NCBI GenBank assembly: GCA_913019935.1
Contig: CAJVZC010000008.1
Coordinates: 1 to 42,931 of the forward strand
DNA length: 42,931 nucleotides
Source of the DNA: an uncultured Methylococcales bacterium
Lineage (GTDB): Bacteria; Pseudomonadota; Gammaproteobacteria; Methylococcales; Methylomonadaceae
Reading direction: 5' to 3'
Shown here: positions 1-7,546 of the stretch, piece after piece
Layout of the letters: every line of letters starts with the position of its first letter
Position numbering within the stretch: the stretch's first letter is position 1
Program-made: the position numbers and the translations under genes
Notes under the pieces: generated by a model
The model's database searches: none
The model's input: only the letters and a program-made list of their open reading frames with translations
Told to the model about the DNA's origin: nothing

Positions 1-545
1 TTATAGATGTAACTTCCCAAGATCTTGCTCTTTTGTTTAATAAAATGGAAGCATTGTCTTTTCAACGTAAGCAAGGGGCTATGTTGTGTCGAGATATCAT
101 GGTGACAGGGATCCCTACGGTTGAGTTTGGGACCGATATTGAAGCAGCGTGGAGTTTATTACACACGCAATTACTCAGAGCGCTACCGGTGCTAGATCGT
201 ACAGGTAGAGTTATTGGTATAGTGACGCGGAATGATTTTTTAAAAAGTTTTGATTTAAAGCCCTATGCAAGTTTTCAACAACGGTTTAAAAATTTTATCC
301 ACAAAACGGGATTCTTGCATTCAGGAAAGCCGGAATCGGTAGGTCAGATTATGTCTGATAAAGTGGCTAGTATTTCAGCAGATGAACCGATTGCATCGCT
401 TATTCCCTTGATGGTGCAGCAACTTCATAAACAAGTCCCTATTGTAGATAATCAGAATCGGTTGGTGGGTATTGTCTATAGTAATACGTTGATCGCTGCA
501 CTGTATAACCGAGCAATTTATAAAAATTCGGTTTTATTTCAGTGA
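1..545 (+). CDS. HPP-type protein, C-terminal CBS-domain part (5' end outside window)
   Basis: The reading frame is open to the left edge (first full codon at position 3), so this is the C-terminal part of a longer protein. It holds a pair of CBS domains. The first follows the segment CRDIM and contains VEFGTDIEAAW and ALPVLDRTGRVIGIVTRND. The second contains VGQIMSDKVASISADEPI and QVPIVDNQNRLVGIVY. The lead-in (DVTSQDLALL, then QRKQGAMLCRDIM) matches what I know of HPP-family proteins, in which a four-helix HPP membrane domain precedes two CBS domains that probably bind adenine nucleotides. The membrane part would lie upstream of the window. A TTG at 33 could serve as a start, but the open upstream frame argues against it. 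The HPP assignment is inference from the CBS part only. Confidence 0.75.
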   Translation, partial: IDVTSQDLALLFNKMEALSFQRKQGAMLCRDIMVTGIPTVEFGTDIEAAWSLLHTQLLRALPVLDRTGRVIGIVTRNDFLKSFDLKPYASFQQRFKNFIHKTGFLHSGKPESVGQIMSDKVASISADEPIASLIPLMVQQLHKQVPIVDNQNRLVGIVYSNTLIAALYNRAIYKNSVLFQ

Positions 546-661
546 GTTAATAGCAGAGTCATCCATTTTTTTTATTAGCGCGAGCACTTTAATTTAACCC
601 TAACGACAGATGATTTATTCGTTTCTTTTGGAAGATAAATTGATCTGAATATGGGGGGAAT

Positions 662-678
662 CTTCATTTTTCCTTCAT
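662..678 (+). promoter_or_regulatory. Direct repeat with 11-bp period, weak Pho-box-like site
   Basis: Two copies of CTTCAT (662-667 and 673-678) lie 11 bp apart, about 55 bp before a small gene with a good ribosome binding site at 731. The spacing is that of a PhoB box (two 7-mers separated by 4 bp), but each half matches the CTGTCAT consensus at only four or five of seven positions. It may be chance in AT-rich DNA. Confidence 0.2.
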
Positions 679-730
679 GGTTTTGTTAGTCAGAACGGTT
701 AGACTGAAATCGTAATATGGAGGACTCACT

Positions 731-880
731 ATGATTCAGAATGATGATGAAAAAATATATTCAGTTTTTGTGCCACTTGAAGATCCGAGTTTGGCAAAAG
801 AAGAAATTATTGTTCCCTATAACCCCGGGCTTATTTGTATTGATTGGTTAGCAGTAGAGCTCATTGATATTGCGGCATGA
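731..880 (+). CDS. Small hypothetical protein (49 aa)
   Basis: An ATG frame of 49 codons is preceded by a near-ideal ribosome binding site, GGAGG at 719-723, seven bases before the start. The product is acidic and soluble (MIQNDDEKIYSVFVPLED at the start, DWLAVELIDIAA at the end), with no signal peptide, membrane segment or metal motif. I do not recognise the family. It stands alone between the HPP/CBS gene and a convergent secreted protein gene. A weak hairpin, AAAGCC at 911-916 with GGCTTT at 929-934, lies after it. The strong site and clean frame support a real gene; function is unknown. Confidence 0.55.
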   Translation: MIQNDDEKIYSVFVPLEDPSLAKEEIIVPYNPGLICIDWLAVELIDIAA

Positions 881-924
881 GCGGCATTGAACACGCTGAA
901 AAAGAATATTAAAGCCGAGTGTTT

Positions 925-1317
925 TTAGGCTTTTTGATAAACAAGTGCAACTAATTTAGAACAGCTGACTAAAAACTGTTCGCGTTCAATATGCGTTAGT
1001 CGAGTTGCATAGAGGGTGTTGTTGATGGCTAAGGTTTCCTCAAGTAAAGCAGTGGTTCGACTAGGGTCAATGTGTTGAATAATGTTAAAACTTAAATGTT
1101 TTATTTCTGAAATAAGCGTGTTGTGCTGAATGGTTACTTTCTTTTCGGGATGATTTATCGATTGAAAAGGTGTTTGATCATAAGATTGGCTCATTGCGGA
1201 AACGCAACTTAAGAGAGATTCGCCGAGAAAGGTCATGTCGCTTTGTTCTTTTTCCAGTCTGTCAGCATAAGAAGGGGTTAAGAAAATAGTCAATAAAAGA
1301 ATAAGTATATAACGCAT
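925..1317 (-). CDS. Hypothetical secreted protein (130 aa)
   Basis: The start MRYILILLLTIFLTPSYA is a clear Sec signal peptide with likely cleavage after SYA at residue 18, so the mature protein is about 112 residues in the periplasm. The mature part is mostly helical with two cysteines (near residues 38 and 119) that could form a disulfide. No catalytic motif is seen and I do not recognise the family. The gene is monocistronic on this strand and converges on the small gene at 731-880. Confidence 0.6.
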   Translation of the reverse strand: MRYILILLLTIFLTPSYADRLEKEQSDMTFLGESLLSCVSAMSQSYDQTPFQSINHPEKKVTIQHNTLISEIKHLSFNIIQHIDPSRTTALLEETLAINNTLYATRLTHIEREQFLVSCSKLVALVYQKA

Positions 1318-1429
1318 GACAACCCCCGTATGATTTCTACTGTTACCACTATGTGCGACCTCAAGGAAGGTATAAAGTTCTTAATAAAAAGAGTTAAATA
1401 GCATATTTTTGTAGTTTTTTCTCGTTACT

Positions 1430-1498
1430 ATGAGAAACCAAGAAAAAACCAAGGAGACGTGTAAGGTGAGTACCCACTGTTTCAATATGAGTAATTAA
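1430..1498 (+). CDS. Possible leader peptide (22 aa, or 10 aa from internal GTG)
   Basis: The frame ATG 1430 to TAA 1498 would give MRNQEKTKETCKVSTHCFNM plus SN. An internal GTG at 1466 has a good Shine-Dalgarno, AAGGAG at 1451-1456, nine bases before it, and would give the decapeptide MSTHCFNMSN. Its coding segment overlaps GGTGAG (1465-1470) and ACCCAC (1472-1477), which are complementary to the two arms of the downstream hairpin. There is no run of a single amino acid codon that would name a regulatory amino acid. Translation is not shown by the sequence alone. Confidence 0.25.
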   Translation: MRNQEKTKETCKVSTHCFNMSN

Positions 1499-1581
1499 AT
1501 TGATATTATCGATAAAGGGTGCTGTGTGTCATAACTTCAGCCGATACAAGATGTTTTTGGGTGCCTATTTTTTGAAGCGAT

Positions 1582-1609
1582 CCTCACCTGAATGAACGGT
1601 GGGTTTTTT
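1582..1609 (+). terminator. Terminator-like hairpin upstream of methyltransferase gene
   Basis: CC-T-CACC (1582-1588) pairs with GGTG-GG (1598-1603), six base pairs with one bulged T and a 9-nt loop, followed directly by six T (1604-1609). It is modest as an intrinsic terminator. It lies 126 bp before the methyltransferase start and after the micro-ORF, so it could be an attenuator. Confidence 0.4.
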
Positions 1610-1734
1610 ATGGGCATCATTTTTATATTTTATATCTGCCCTGATAGAGCGCGGTAATAAGCCGGGTGGGAGGTGTTTTGGTAGGTTAAAATTACAGCAG
1701 GTACCGCGGGTGAGTGGTTTGAGGAGATAAATAA

Positions 1735-2634
1735 TTGAGCATCGAGTTAATCGAGTCATTAGGGTTTAGTCAATTAAATCGTGATGAATCTCAGCGTTTA
1801 TTTCATGGTCGAGGGCAGGCTTTTCAAGATTTTGAAGGTATTAATATCGATTGGTATCCGCCGGTGATATTGATTAGTGTCTACCGTGAAGGTTATACGC
1901 AATGGCTGGATACTATAGCTGACAGACTTATGGACACTATTCCTGAAAGTCAGTCGGTATTAGTCCAATACCGATATTGTCGGCGCGATTCTTTTGAACA
2001 CATTCGTGGTAAACGTATTTCAGAACTCATTACGTTGGAAAACGATCTTCGATTTAAAATTCAACTAGGACCATCCCAAAACAGTGGCTTGTTTTTAGAT
2101 ATGCGTCAAGGTAGGGATTGGGTTAAGCGTCATTCCTTGAATAAGAAAGTGCTTAATTTATTTGCTTATACCTGTGCTTTTTCTGTTGCGGCTATCGCCG
2201 GTGGCGCGGAGCAGGTGGTTAATTTTGACACGAATAAAGCTGCATTAGCAAAGGGGCGTGAAAATCATCGGTTAAATCAGCAAAATACTAAAAAAGTTAT
2301 TTTTGAAGGCATGGATATCTTCAAGTCTTTTAGTCGAATCAAAAAACACGGCCCCTATGATTTATTGATTTGCGATCCGCCGTCTTATCAAAAAGGGAGT
2401 GTTGATATAAAACGAGATTACAAAAAGATAGTGAGTCGTATACCACTGTTTATGAAAAAAAATAGCTTGATCTTATTGTGTTTGAATTCACCGGAATTAG
2501 GGGATGACTTTTTAACCGAATTAGTCTCGCTAGAATGCCCGGAATGTCAGTTTGTTAAAGCGATAAGTCCACCTGCGGTTTTTAAAGAGAAAATACCGGG
2601 GCGAGGGTTAAAGGTACATGTTTATCGTTTTTAA
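1735..2634 (+). CDS. Class I SAM-dependent methyltransferase, RlmI/RlmK-like
   Basis: A 299-aa methyltransferase of the RlmI/RlmK C-terminal type (Methyltrans_SAM family), which methylates a base, most likely in 23S rRNA, using S-adenosylmethionine. Residues 112-127 hold the family segment GPSQNSGLFLDMRQGR. Residues 140-158 form motif I (NLFAYTCAFSVAAIAGGA). Residues 214-218 are the DPPSY motif that contacts the target base. The N-terminal PUA domain of full RlmI is absent. The start is TTG at 1735, chosen because GAGGAGA lies eight bases upstream. The substrate cannot be read from the sequence. A possible attenuator lies upstream. Confidence 0.8.
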   Translation: MSIELIESLGFSQLNRDESQRLFHGRGQAFQDFEGINIDWYPPVILISVYREGYTQWLDTIADRLMDTIPESQSVLVQYRYCRRDSFEHIRGKRISELITLENDLRFKIQLGPSQNSGLFLDMRQGRDWVKRHSLNKKVLNLFAYTCAFSVAAIAGGAEQVVNFDTNKAALAKGRENHRLNQQNTKKVIFEGMDIFKSFSRIKKHGPYDLLICDPPSYQKGSVDIKRDYKKIVSRIPLFMKKNSLILLCLNSPELGDDFLTELVSLECPECQFVKAISPPAVFKEKIPGRGLKVHVYRF

Positions 2635-2711
2635 TTTTAAAGTATTAACATGTGATGCCTAGGCAGATAGGGCCAATATTTTTGGTCAGTAACAAGTGCC
2701 TTGGAGGGGCT

Positions 2712-2747
2712 ATGAATTTACCCGCTCGGCCAAGCGAGCGGCTGTAA
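2712..2747 (+). other. Eleven-codon ORF with strong Shine-Dalgarno overlapping a perfect hairpin
   Basis: GGAGGGG at 2703-2709 stands just before ATG 2712, and the frame MNLPARPSERL ends at 2747. CCGCTCG (2722-2728) and CGAGCGG (2735-2741) form a perfect 7-bp stem with a 6-nt loop inside it. No T-run follows on either strand. It lies between two convergent genes, so a leader role is not obvious; the hairpin may simply end the two transcripts. Confidence 0.25.
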
Positions 2748-2763
2748 AAAGTGTTTAGGCAGA

Positions 2764-3330
2764 CTAAGCACGCGACATGAATTTTCCCGTTTCAGTATTT
2801 ATTTTTATAATTTCATCCGTTTCTATATATTCAGGAACTTGAACTTCCAGTCCTGTGGAAAGTAGGGCAGTTTTAGTTCGTTTTGTGGCACTTGAGCCTT
2901 TCATTGAAGGAGGCGTTTGGGTGATTTGCAGTAAAACGCTGGTGGGTAATTCAATGCCTAAGGGTGTATCATCTTGTAAGAGCATGATAATACCTTCAAG
3001 ACCTTCTGGCATATAAGCTATTTGATTTTCGAGGTCCTCAGTATTTAGAGTGTATTGGTCGTAGCTTTCAAGATTCATAAAGGTGTAGGATTCACCATCT
3101 TGAAATGAAAATTGAACCGGAATCCGTGTGCAATCAGCCTCTTTAAGAAAGTCATCGCCTTTATAGGTTTGATCGAGTTTTTGTTTGCTTTTCATGTGGG
3201 CGTAACGGATTTTGTACAGGGTACTGGCGCCACGTGAGGTTGGGTTTCTGACTTCTATATGTTTGACGGCATAGGGCTCACCATTAATTTCGATGGCGGT
3301 TCCTTGTTTTAAATCACTGGCTTTAGGCAA
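2764..3330 (-). CDS. efpL: Elongation factor P-like protein EfpL (YeiP)
   Basis: A 188-aa three-domain EF-P paralogue that binds the ribosome near the P site and relieves stalling. The N-terminal domain loop reads NPTSRGASTLYK (residues 29-40), with Arg at position 33 in place of the modified lysine of EF-P; this is the mark of the EfpL/YeiP branch. The C-terminal part has the family ending TALLSTGLEVQVPEYIE and IKINTETGKFMSRA. The start is TTG at 3330, fixed by GGAG six bases upstream and by the family N-terminus MPKAxxLKxG. It is monocistronic and convergent with the methyltransferase gene. No EF-P modification enzymes are nearby, which is expected for an Arg-type loop. Confidence 0.92.
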   Translation of the reverse strand: MPKASDLKQGTAIEINGEPYAVKHIEVRNPTSRGASTLYKIRYAHMKSKQKLDQTYKGDDFLKEADCTRIPVQFSFQDGESYTFMNLESYDQYTLNTEDLENQIAYMPEGLEGIIMLLQDDTPLGIELPTSVLLQITQTPPSMKGSSATKRTKTALLSTGLEVQVPEYIETDEIIKINTETGKFMSRA

Positions 3331-3525
3331 GATATACTCCGGTTCAATTTTGGGTTAAGTTTATTATGCGGTATTGTAGTTAAAGTTTCAAAGTTGGCGA
3401 AAAAATAGAGGCTAAAGAGTGGTTAAGGCACGTCGTTGAATCGGGTGTTTTTACGGCGGATTTAGTATTCACTTTAGATTATGCCTTGGTTGATATTAAT
3501 GACAGTTATGATTTTAAATTAACAT

Positions 3526-3876
3526 ATGAAAGCGAGTCACTGCTCGGTTTGTCAGCAGGTGTTTTCCTGTGAGTATAAAGCGGGAACAGAACAGTCATGT
3601 TGGTGTTCTCAGTTACCCTTAATGATGACAGTGGATAGTGTGGATGATTGTCTGTGTTATGACTGTTTGATAGCCGTGTTAGCGGCGCGTATTAAAGCGC
3701 TATTACTGGGCAAATCATGCCTTGAGTCATTAGCGATAGCAAAGCAATACCCCCCGGATACTTGGATTGAAAATATCGATTATACCGTTGAAAATGGCAA
3801 GTGTGTTTTTAGTGCGTGGTACCATTTAAAACGAGGTCATTGTTGTAAAAATGGGTGTCGTTATTGCCCTTACTGA
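3526..3876 (+). CDS. Cysteine-rich CWC domain and DUF5522 fusion protein
   Basis: A 116-aa protein with 14 cysteines. The first half (C6, C9, C15, then C25-W-C27, then C42, C44, C47) matches the cysteine-rich CWC family. The end, residues 84-116, matches DUF5522: IDYTVENGKCVFSAWYHLKR followed by GHCCKNGCRYCPY. In many proteobacteria these two domains are separate neighbouring proteins; here they are joined. The cysteine spacing suggests one or two metal sites, probably zinc or Fe-S, but no function is established for either domain. The start ATG has no obvious ribosome binding site, and an in-frame stop lies two codons before it. Confidence 0.72.
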   Translation: MKASHCSVCQQVFSCEYKAGTEQSCWCSQLPLMMTVDSVDDCLCYDCLIAVLAARIKALLLGKSCLESLAIAKQYPPDTWIENIDYTVENGKCVFSAWYHLKRGHCCKNGCRYCPY

Positions 3877-3938
3877 CTAAAATAAATAGCTGATGGCCTT
3901 ATCGATTATGAGGTGTACTCGGTTAGAGTAAGCATTTT

Positions 3939-4709
3939 TTAAGGCGATGATTCTCTCGTAGGAAATACCAGAGTGTTTTGCATGAGAGGGTTATTTAGTC
4001 TAATCATCGCTTGAATTTCTGCAACATAATCCTTTCCACGTTCGGAATAATTTTCTAGTCCAGTAGCCAGTATTTCAGCATTTAGTGGGCGGTGTAAGTG
4101 TCTTAATTGGCTGCGTAAAATGCGTAGTTTTTGGTAGGCTGGATGCGTATTGATGTTATGTAGATAGCTGCGAATTGAGGCATTAATATGTTTAAACATG
4201 GCCACCTCGTGTGTTTTACCCGGTGTTCTATTCAAAGGAATTATTCCACAGTGTTGCGTTGAGCACCATTGTCCAAAAAGGTTATTTCCTTTGCGGGCAA
4301 AGCGTGATTCTCCCCACATGGATTCATTAGCGCTTTGGGATAAAATGAGTTCAATAGGGAGTATGTCAACCCGGCGCAGTAATTCTGGGTAATCATTAGA
4401 CTCAGTAAGTTGGTATTGTGATGCTAACGCATTTAGCCATGGCAAATCATTTTGTTGGTTAATGGCTTTGATTAGGCGATTACGTTGGTTAACAATGATG
4501 TTGGTCTCTTGCTGGATGAATGGGGATAAAAAAGCAAAAAAACGTTTTTTCTTATCCACAGTGGACAGTCCTTGTGAGGAAGGAAGTTCATTGACTTGGT
4601 GAGGCTGCTGTAGGTCACTGGGGACAGTATCGGTATGATGTGAGAGACGGGTTTCTGTACAACCAATCAATAGGCTGACCAATAAAGTGGCGGTAAAAAG
4701 TTTAATCAT
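3939..4709 (-). CDS. Bax-like glucosaminidase-domain lipoprotein
   Basis: A 256-aa lipoprotein: signal peptide with lipobox LIGC, acylated Cys at residue 17. Residues 115-240 form a glucosaminidase-type peptidoglycan hydrolase domain like that of E. coli Bax. ILSQSANESMWGESRFA carries the likely catalytic Glu129; NNLFGQW lies at 142-148 and YSERG at 221-225. It would cleave glycan strands from the outer or inner membrane surface. The linker at residues 20-60 is polar and low in structure. The gene stands alone, between the CWC protein gene (convergent) and the oxidoreductase gene on the same strand, separated by about 110 bp. Confidence 0.8.
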   Translation of the reverse strand: MIKLFTATLLVSLLIGCTETRLSHHTDTVPSDLQQPHQVNELPSSQGLSTVDKKKRFFAFLSPFIQQETNIIVNQRNRLIKAINQQNDLPWLNALASQYQLTESNDYPELLRRVDILPIELILSQSANESMWGESRFARKGNNLFGQWCSTQHCGIIPLNRTPGKTHEVAMFKHINASIRSYLHNINTHPAYQKLRILRSQLRHLHRPLNAEILATGLENYSERGKDYVAEIQAMIRLNNPLMQNTLVFPTRESSP

Positions 4710-4818
4710 CAGAATGAGATGGCGCTAAATAACGAAAATAAAATGAATTATCGTAATGTTAGACTTTATTGGGCAAAATAAAAGCATGACGTATAGAGAA
4801 CAAGAGGGATCAATGAAG

Positions 4819-5838
4819 TTATTTGAGTCGAATACGAGTGCCTTGAGTAGCAGATTCAATAGCTGCAACTAGAATGTTACAGTTTGTTTTTGCATCTTCA
4901 AGTGATAGCTGGGGTTCTGTATCATGAAGGATACAATCACTAAAATGCTCGACTTCCAGTTGAAAATGGTTGGCAGTGGGTAATGTTTCTTCGGGTTGGG
5001 GGCCATCGGTTTCGGTCCACCATGAAATAACCGGCTCTTCGGTGGGTTTAGCCCAGACATTGTGACATTTTAGTCCGCCAAGGGTACCGATAATTTCATA
5101 TTCAGCGCGACGAGCATGCTCAAAGCTAAAAGCAAACTGAGCATATCTACCTTGACCAAAATCCATTATTCCACTGCTGCTTAAATCAGCGCCATTTTCG
5201 GCAAACTTGGTCATTGCGATGACAGATTCAGGGGTGTGAACGCCAAAAGGAAGGCGGGCGGCGTGAATGGCATAGCAACCAATATCCCAGAGGGCACCAC
5301 CGCCATTGTTGATCGGGGCTTTTAAACGATAGTGGCGAGAGGGTTGTATCATAAAGGAAAAACAAGCGCGAACCGATCTTATTTCACCGAGATCACCGCT
5401 AGCGATAATATCGTGTACTCGAGTGTGTTGGGGGTGGAATCGGTACATAAACCCTTCCATGACCTTAAGATTTTTTCGTTGGGCAATGTTTTGAATGGCG
5501 TCAATCTCAGTAACAGTCAGCGCCATCGGTTTTTCACATAAGACATGTTTGCCAGTTTCTAGGGCTTTAAGTGTCCAGTGCGCATGTTCTGAATTAGAAA
5601 GTGGTATATAAACAGCTTGAATAGTCTCGTCAGCCAGTAAATCTTCAAAGTGATTAAAAATACGAACATTTTTTTCTTCAGGGGCATAAAGCGACAAAGT
5701 CTCTTCTGCAGCACCTGGTCGGCGACTGGCAATAGCAACTAGGTCACTGTTGTGTGCCGAAACAATGGCGGGCATGAGTTGTTGATTAATGCGTGCACCG
5801 CCGAGTATTCCCCAACGAACTTTACTTTGATTAGTCAT
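4819..5838 (-). CDS. Gfo/Idh/MocA family NAD(P)-dependent oxidoreductase
   Basis: About 339 aa. An N-terminal Rossmann fold (VRWGILGGARINQQ, residues 7-20) is followed by YIPLSNSEH (77-85) and the catalytic-site motif CEKPMAL with Lys103. The C-terminal domain holds NNGGGALWDIGCY (177-189). It is close to the glucose-fructose oxidoreductase / dihydrodiol dehydrogenase branch. The substrate is probably a sugar or cyclic polyol but is not readable here. I chose ATG at 5838; a TTG at 5874 in the same frame would add 12 residues that do not belong to the family. The SDR gene upstream on the same strand is about 110 bp away. Confidence 0.82.
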   Translation of the reverse strand: MTNQSKVRWGILGGARINQQLMPAIVSAHNSDLVAIASRRPGAAEETLSLYAPEEKNVRIFNHFEDLLADETIQAVYIPLSNSEHAHWTLKALETGKHVLCEKPMALTVTEIDAIQNIAQRKNLKVMEGFMYRFHPQHTRVHDIIASGDLGEIRSVRACFSFMIQPSRHYRLKAPINNGGGALWDIGCYAIHAARLPFGVHTPESVIAMTKFAENGADLSSSGIMDFGQGRYAQFAFSFEHARRAEYEIIGTLGGLKCHNVWAKPTEEPVISWWTETDGPQPEETLPTANHFQLEVEHFSDCILHDTEPQLSLEDAKTNCNILVAAIESATQGTRIRLK

Positions 5839-5947
5839 GATTACGATGCTCTGAAGTAGTTTGACAGTTGCCAACAGTATACTGCGTCAATGAGCGCTGG
5901 CAAGAGAATTAAAGTTATCTAATGCAGGAATGGGTAAATAAATGGGG

Positions 5948-6649
5948 TTACCACTGCAGTGGTTTTCCATGGCGAAAGAAGCCGCCACTGGGGCCCTTTT
6001 TTTTCAGTGTTGCAGCCCAGATAATACCGCGTATGCCTTCATCGATACTCAGGGTCGCTGATGGCCCCCCCATTTCGGTTCTCACCCAGCCAGGACAAAC
6101 GGAATTGACTTTAATCCCTTGTTCATAAAGTTCGTGATGCAATAACTTGGTGGTTACATTTAGCGCCGTTTTAGAGATTCGGTAGGCGGGTGAGCCGCTA
6201 TCCATTTCGACGATAGCACCCATACCTGAACTGACATTGACAATAATGCCTTCCGGGCTTTGTTTGATGAGGGGTAGGAATTGTTGTGTTATTTTGAGTG
6301 GTCCCAAAGTATTGGTAGTAAAGGCTTCAAGGATTGCTTGATCATTAATAGTGGAAATGTCAACAGTGCCACTGGTATAAATGCCGGCATTATTGATTAA
6401 GGTGTCGATTTGTGGGTAGTGGTTAGCAATGGTATGGTGCGCCTCGATGATACTGTCAGGTCGTGTTACGTCTAAAGGAATAAAATCCACAGATGAATGC
6501 TGGTGAGAGAGTTGTTTTTTTAAGATGCTGAGCTTGTGATTGTTTCGGGCGGTAAAAATAACGTGATGACCTTGTTCAGAGAGTTTTATGCCGGTTGCAG
6601 CACCTAAACCACGGTTAGCGCCGGTAATAAGGATTATTCTTTTTTTCAT
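5948..6649 (-). CDS. Short-chain dehydrogenase/reductase (SDR)
   Basis: A 233-aa classical SDR. The nucleotide-binding motif TGANRGLG is at residues 9-16, NNAG at 86-89, the catalytic Ser at 140-141 (NVSSGMG), and the YxxxK pair at Tyr156/Lys160. The PGWVRTEMGG segment follows. The Arg in TGANRGLG and the DV pair near residue 60 are typical of carbonyl-reductase-like SDRs; cofactor and substrate remain open. ATG at 6649 is preferred over an upstream in-frame TTG at 6709. The gene lies 87 bp downstream of a universal stress protein gene on the same strand. Confidence 0.82.
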   Translation of the reverse strand: MKKRIILITGANRGLGAATGIKLSEQGHHVIFTARNNHKLSILKKQLSHQHSSVDFIPLDVTRPDSIIEAHHTIANHYPQIDTLINNAGIYTSGTVDISTINDQAILEAFTTNTLGPLKITQQFLPLIKQSPEGIIVNVSSGMGAIVEMDSGSPAYRISKTALNVTTKLLHHELYEQGIKVNSVCPGWVRTEMGGPSATLSIDEGIRGIIWAATLKKKGPSGGFFRHGKPLQW

Positions 6650-6736
6650 AGGTCTTTGAAGAGTCGTAGGTGTAACTTTTTCTGAACCATCTAACTTATA
6701 ACTACTCAATACAACAGCTTGAGTAGAAACCAGGCG

Positions 6737-7180
6737 TCAGTTGTAGGGTATACGGACCGCCAGAACGTCGCATACGGTGTAATGTAACACGCTATTAGCG
6801 GTAGAACCCAGCAGTAAAGAAAATCCATGGCGACCATGTGATCCCACAACAATGAGGTCGATGTCGTTTTCTTTGGCAATACGGATTATTTCAAGTCTAG
6901 GCGTACCTGATCTTATCCAGATATGTTGTTTGTCGATCTTGAGAGTTTTGGCTATGGCGAAAATTTTATTTTGAGCGGATGCTAGTGATGGAGTCGTTAA
7001 ATCAATCTCTAACGGAATTATAGGACCATAAAGAGATTCGGTAATCGGTAAGTTATCAATAATATGAACGATACTTAATGAGGCGTTGTATTTGCAGGCT
7101 AAGTCGTACGCGCATTCAGCAACGTGCTTCCAATGCTCGGTTAAATCAGTTGCTAATAACACATGTTTATATTGGAACAC
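6737..7180 (-). CDS. Universal stress protein, UspA family
   Basis: A 147-aa single-domain UspA protein. The N-terminus FQYKHVLLATDLTE and the ATP-binding signature GSHGRHGFSLLLGSTANSV (residues 113-131; G113, G116, G125, S126) place it in the nucleotide-binding branch. Such proteins are cytoplasmic dimers induced by starvation or respiratory stress. It faces the lipoprotein gene at 7547 across a 366-bp divergent region that holds an inverted repeat 58 bp before this gene's start. Confidence 0.88.
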   Translation of the reverse strand: MFQYKHVLLATDLTEHWKHVAECAYDLACKYNASLSIVHIIDNLPITESLYGPIIPLEIDLTTPSLASAQNKIFAIAKTLKIDKQHIWIRSGTPRLEIIRIAKENDIDLIVVGSHGRHGFSLLLGSTANSVLHYTVCDVLAVRIPYN

Positions 7181-7546
7181 AGTACTTTCCTACGTTAGTT
7201 ATACCGTAAATTGATTAATAGAGTTATGACCGGTGTTTTGAACGTTTTGTTCAACGGTGAACGGATTAATGCCAGTATTTGGTTTCTTAAGGGAGGGTTC
7301 TTTGACTCATTTGTTTATGGAGTTCCTAGCGTTTGTCATGACTTTATTTTTGGGTTAGATTACTATCGGTGAGGTTGAAAAACAACGGTCGAACGGTGTA
7401 GTAAAGTCGTCATTTTGCATTCATAAGAGGAGACGTGACAGCCTTAGTTAGGGGGGTGATAATTAGCGAATCCAGAGTGTTGTTTTAAGGTATGCTAACA
7501 GGGAAAGAGAATCCTCAATTTAAACTATTTAGATAGCATTATCATT
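7181..7546. other. 366-bp divergent intergenic region
   Basis: No ORF with a ribosome binding site or recognisable product is seen. The region separates the divergent universal stress gene and the lipoprotein gene, so it should hold promoters for both. The clearest element is the inverted repeat TTGAAC-GTTTT-GTTCAA at 7238-7254. No clean sigma-70 pair could be assigned. Confidence 0.5.
7238..7254. repeat. Perfect 6-bp inverted repeat, possible operator
   Basis: TTGAAC at 7238-7243 and GTTCAA at 7249-7254 with a 5-bp spacer. It lies 58 bp upstream of the universal stress protein start, a plausible operator position. No known regulator consensus is matched with confidence. Confidence 0.3.

Larger units (their letters stand above)
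1318..1734. other. 417-bp intergenic region with a micro-ORF and terminator-like hairpin
   Basis: No normal-sized gene is convincing here. A 22-codon frame (1430-1498), and within it a GTG-started 10-codon frame at 1466 preceded by AAGGAG at 1451-1456, is followed by a hairpin and T-run at 1582-1609. The next gene starts at 1735. The arrangement resembles a leader peptide plus attenuator for the methyltransferase gene, or a short independent transcript; see the separate entries. Confidence 0.4.

Noticed and set aside
1565-1759. 64-codon minus-strand ORF across the methyltransferase leader
   Set aside because: It overlaps the start of the methyltransferase gene, has no clear ribosome binding site, and its composition looks like antisense of a structured leader.
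3384-3572. A protein-like open stretch (reads VVESGVFTADLVFTLDYALV in part) overlapping the start of the CWC-DUF5522 gene in another frame
   Set aside because: There is no ATG or GTG start in the frame, a stop lies directly before it, and I recognise no homologue. It may be a gene remnant, but the sequence does not prove it.
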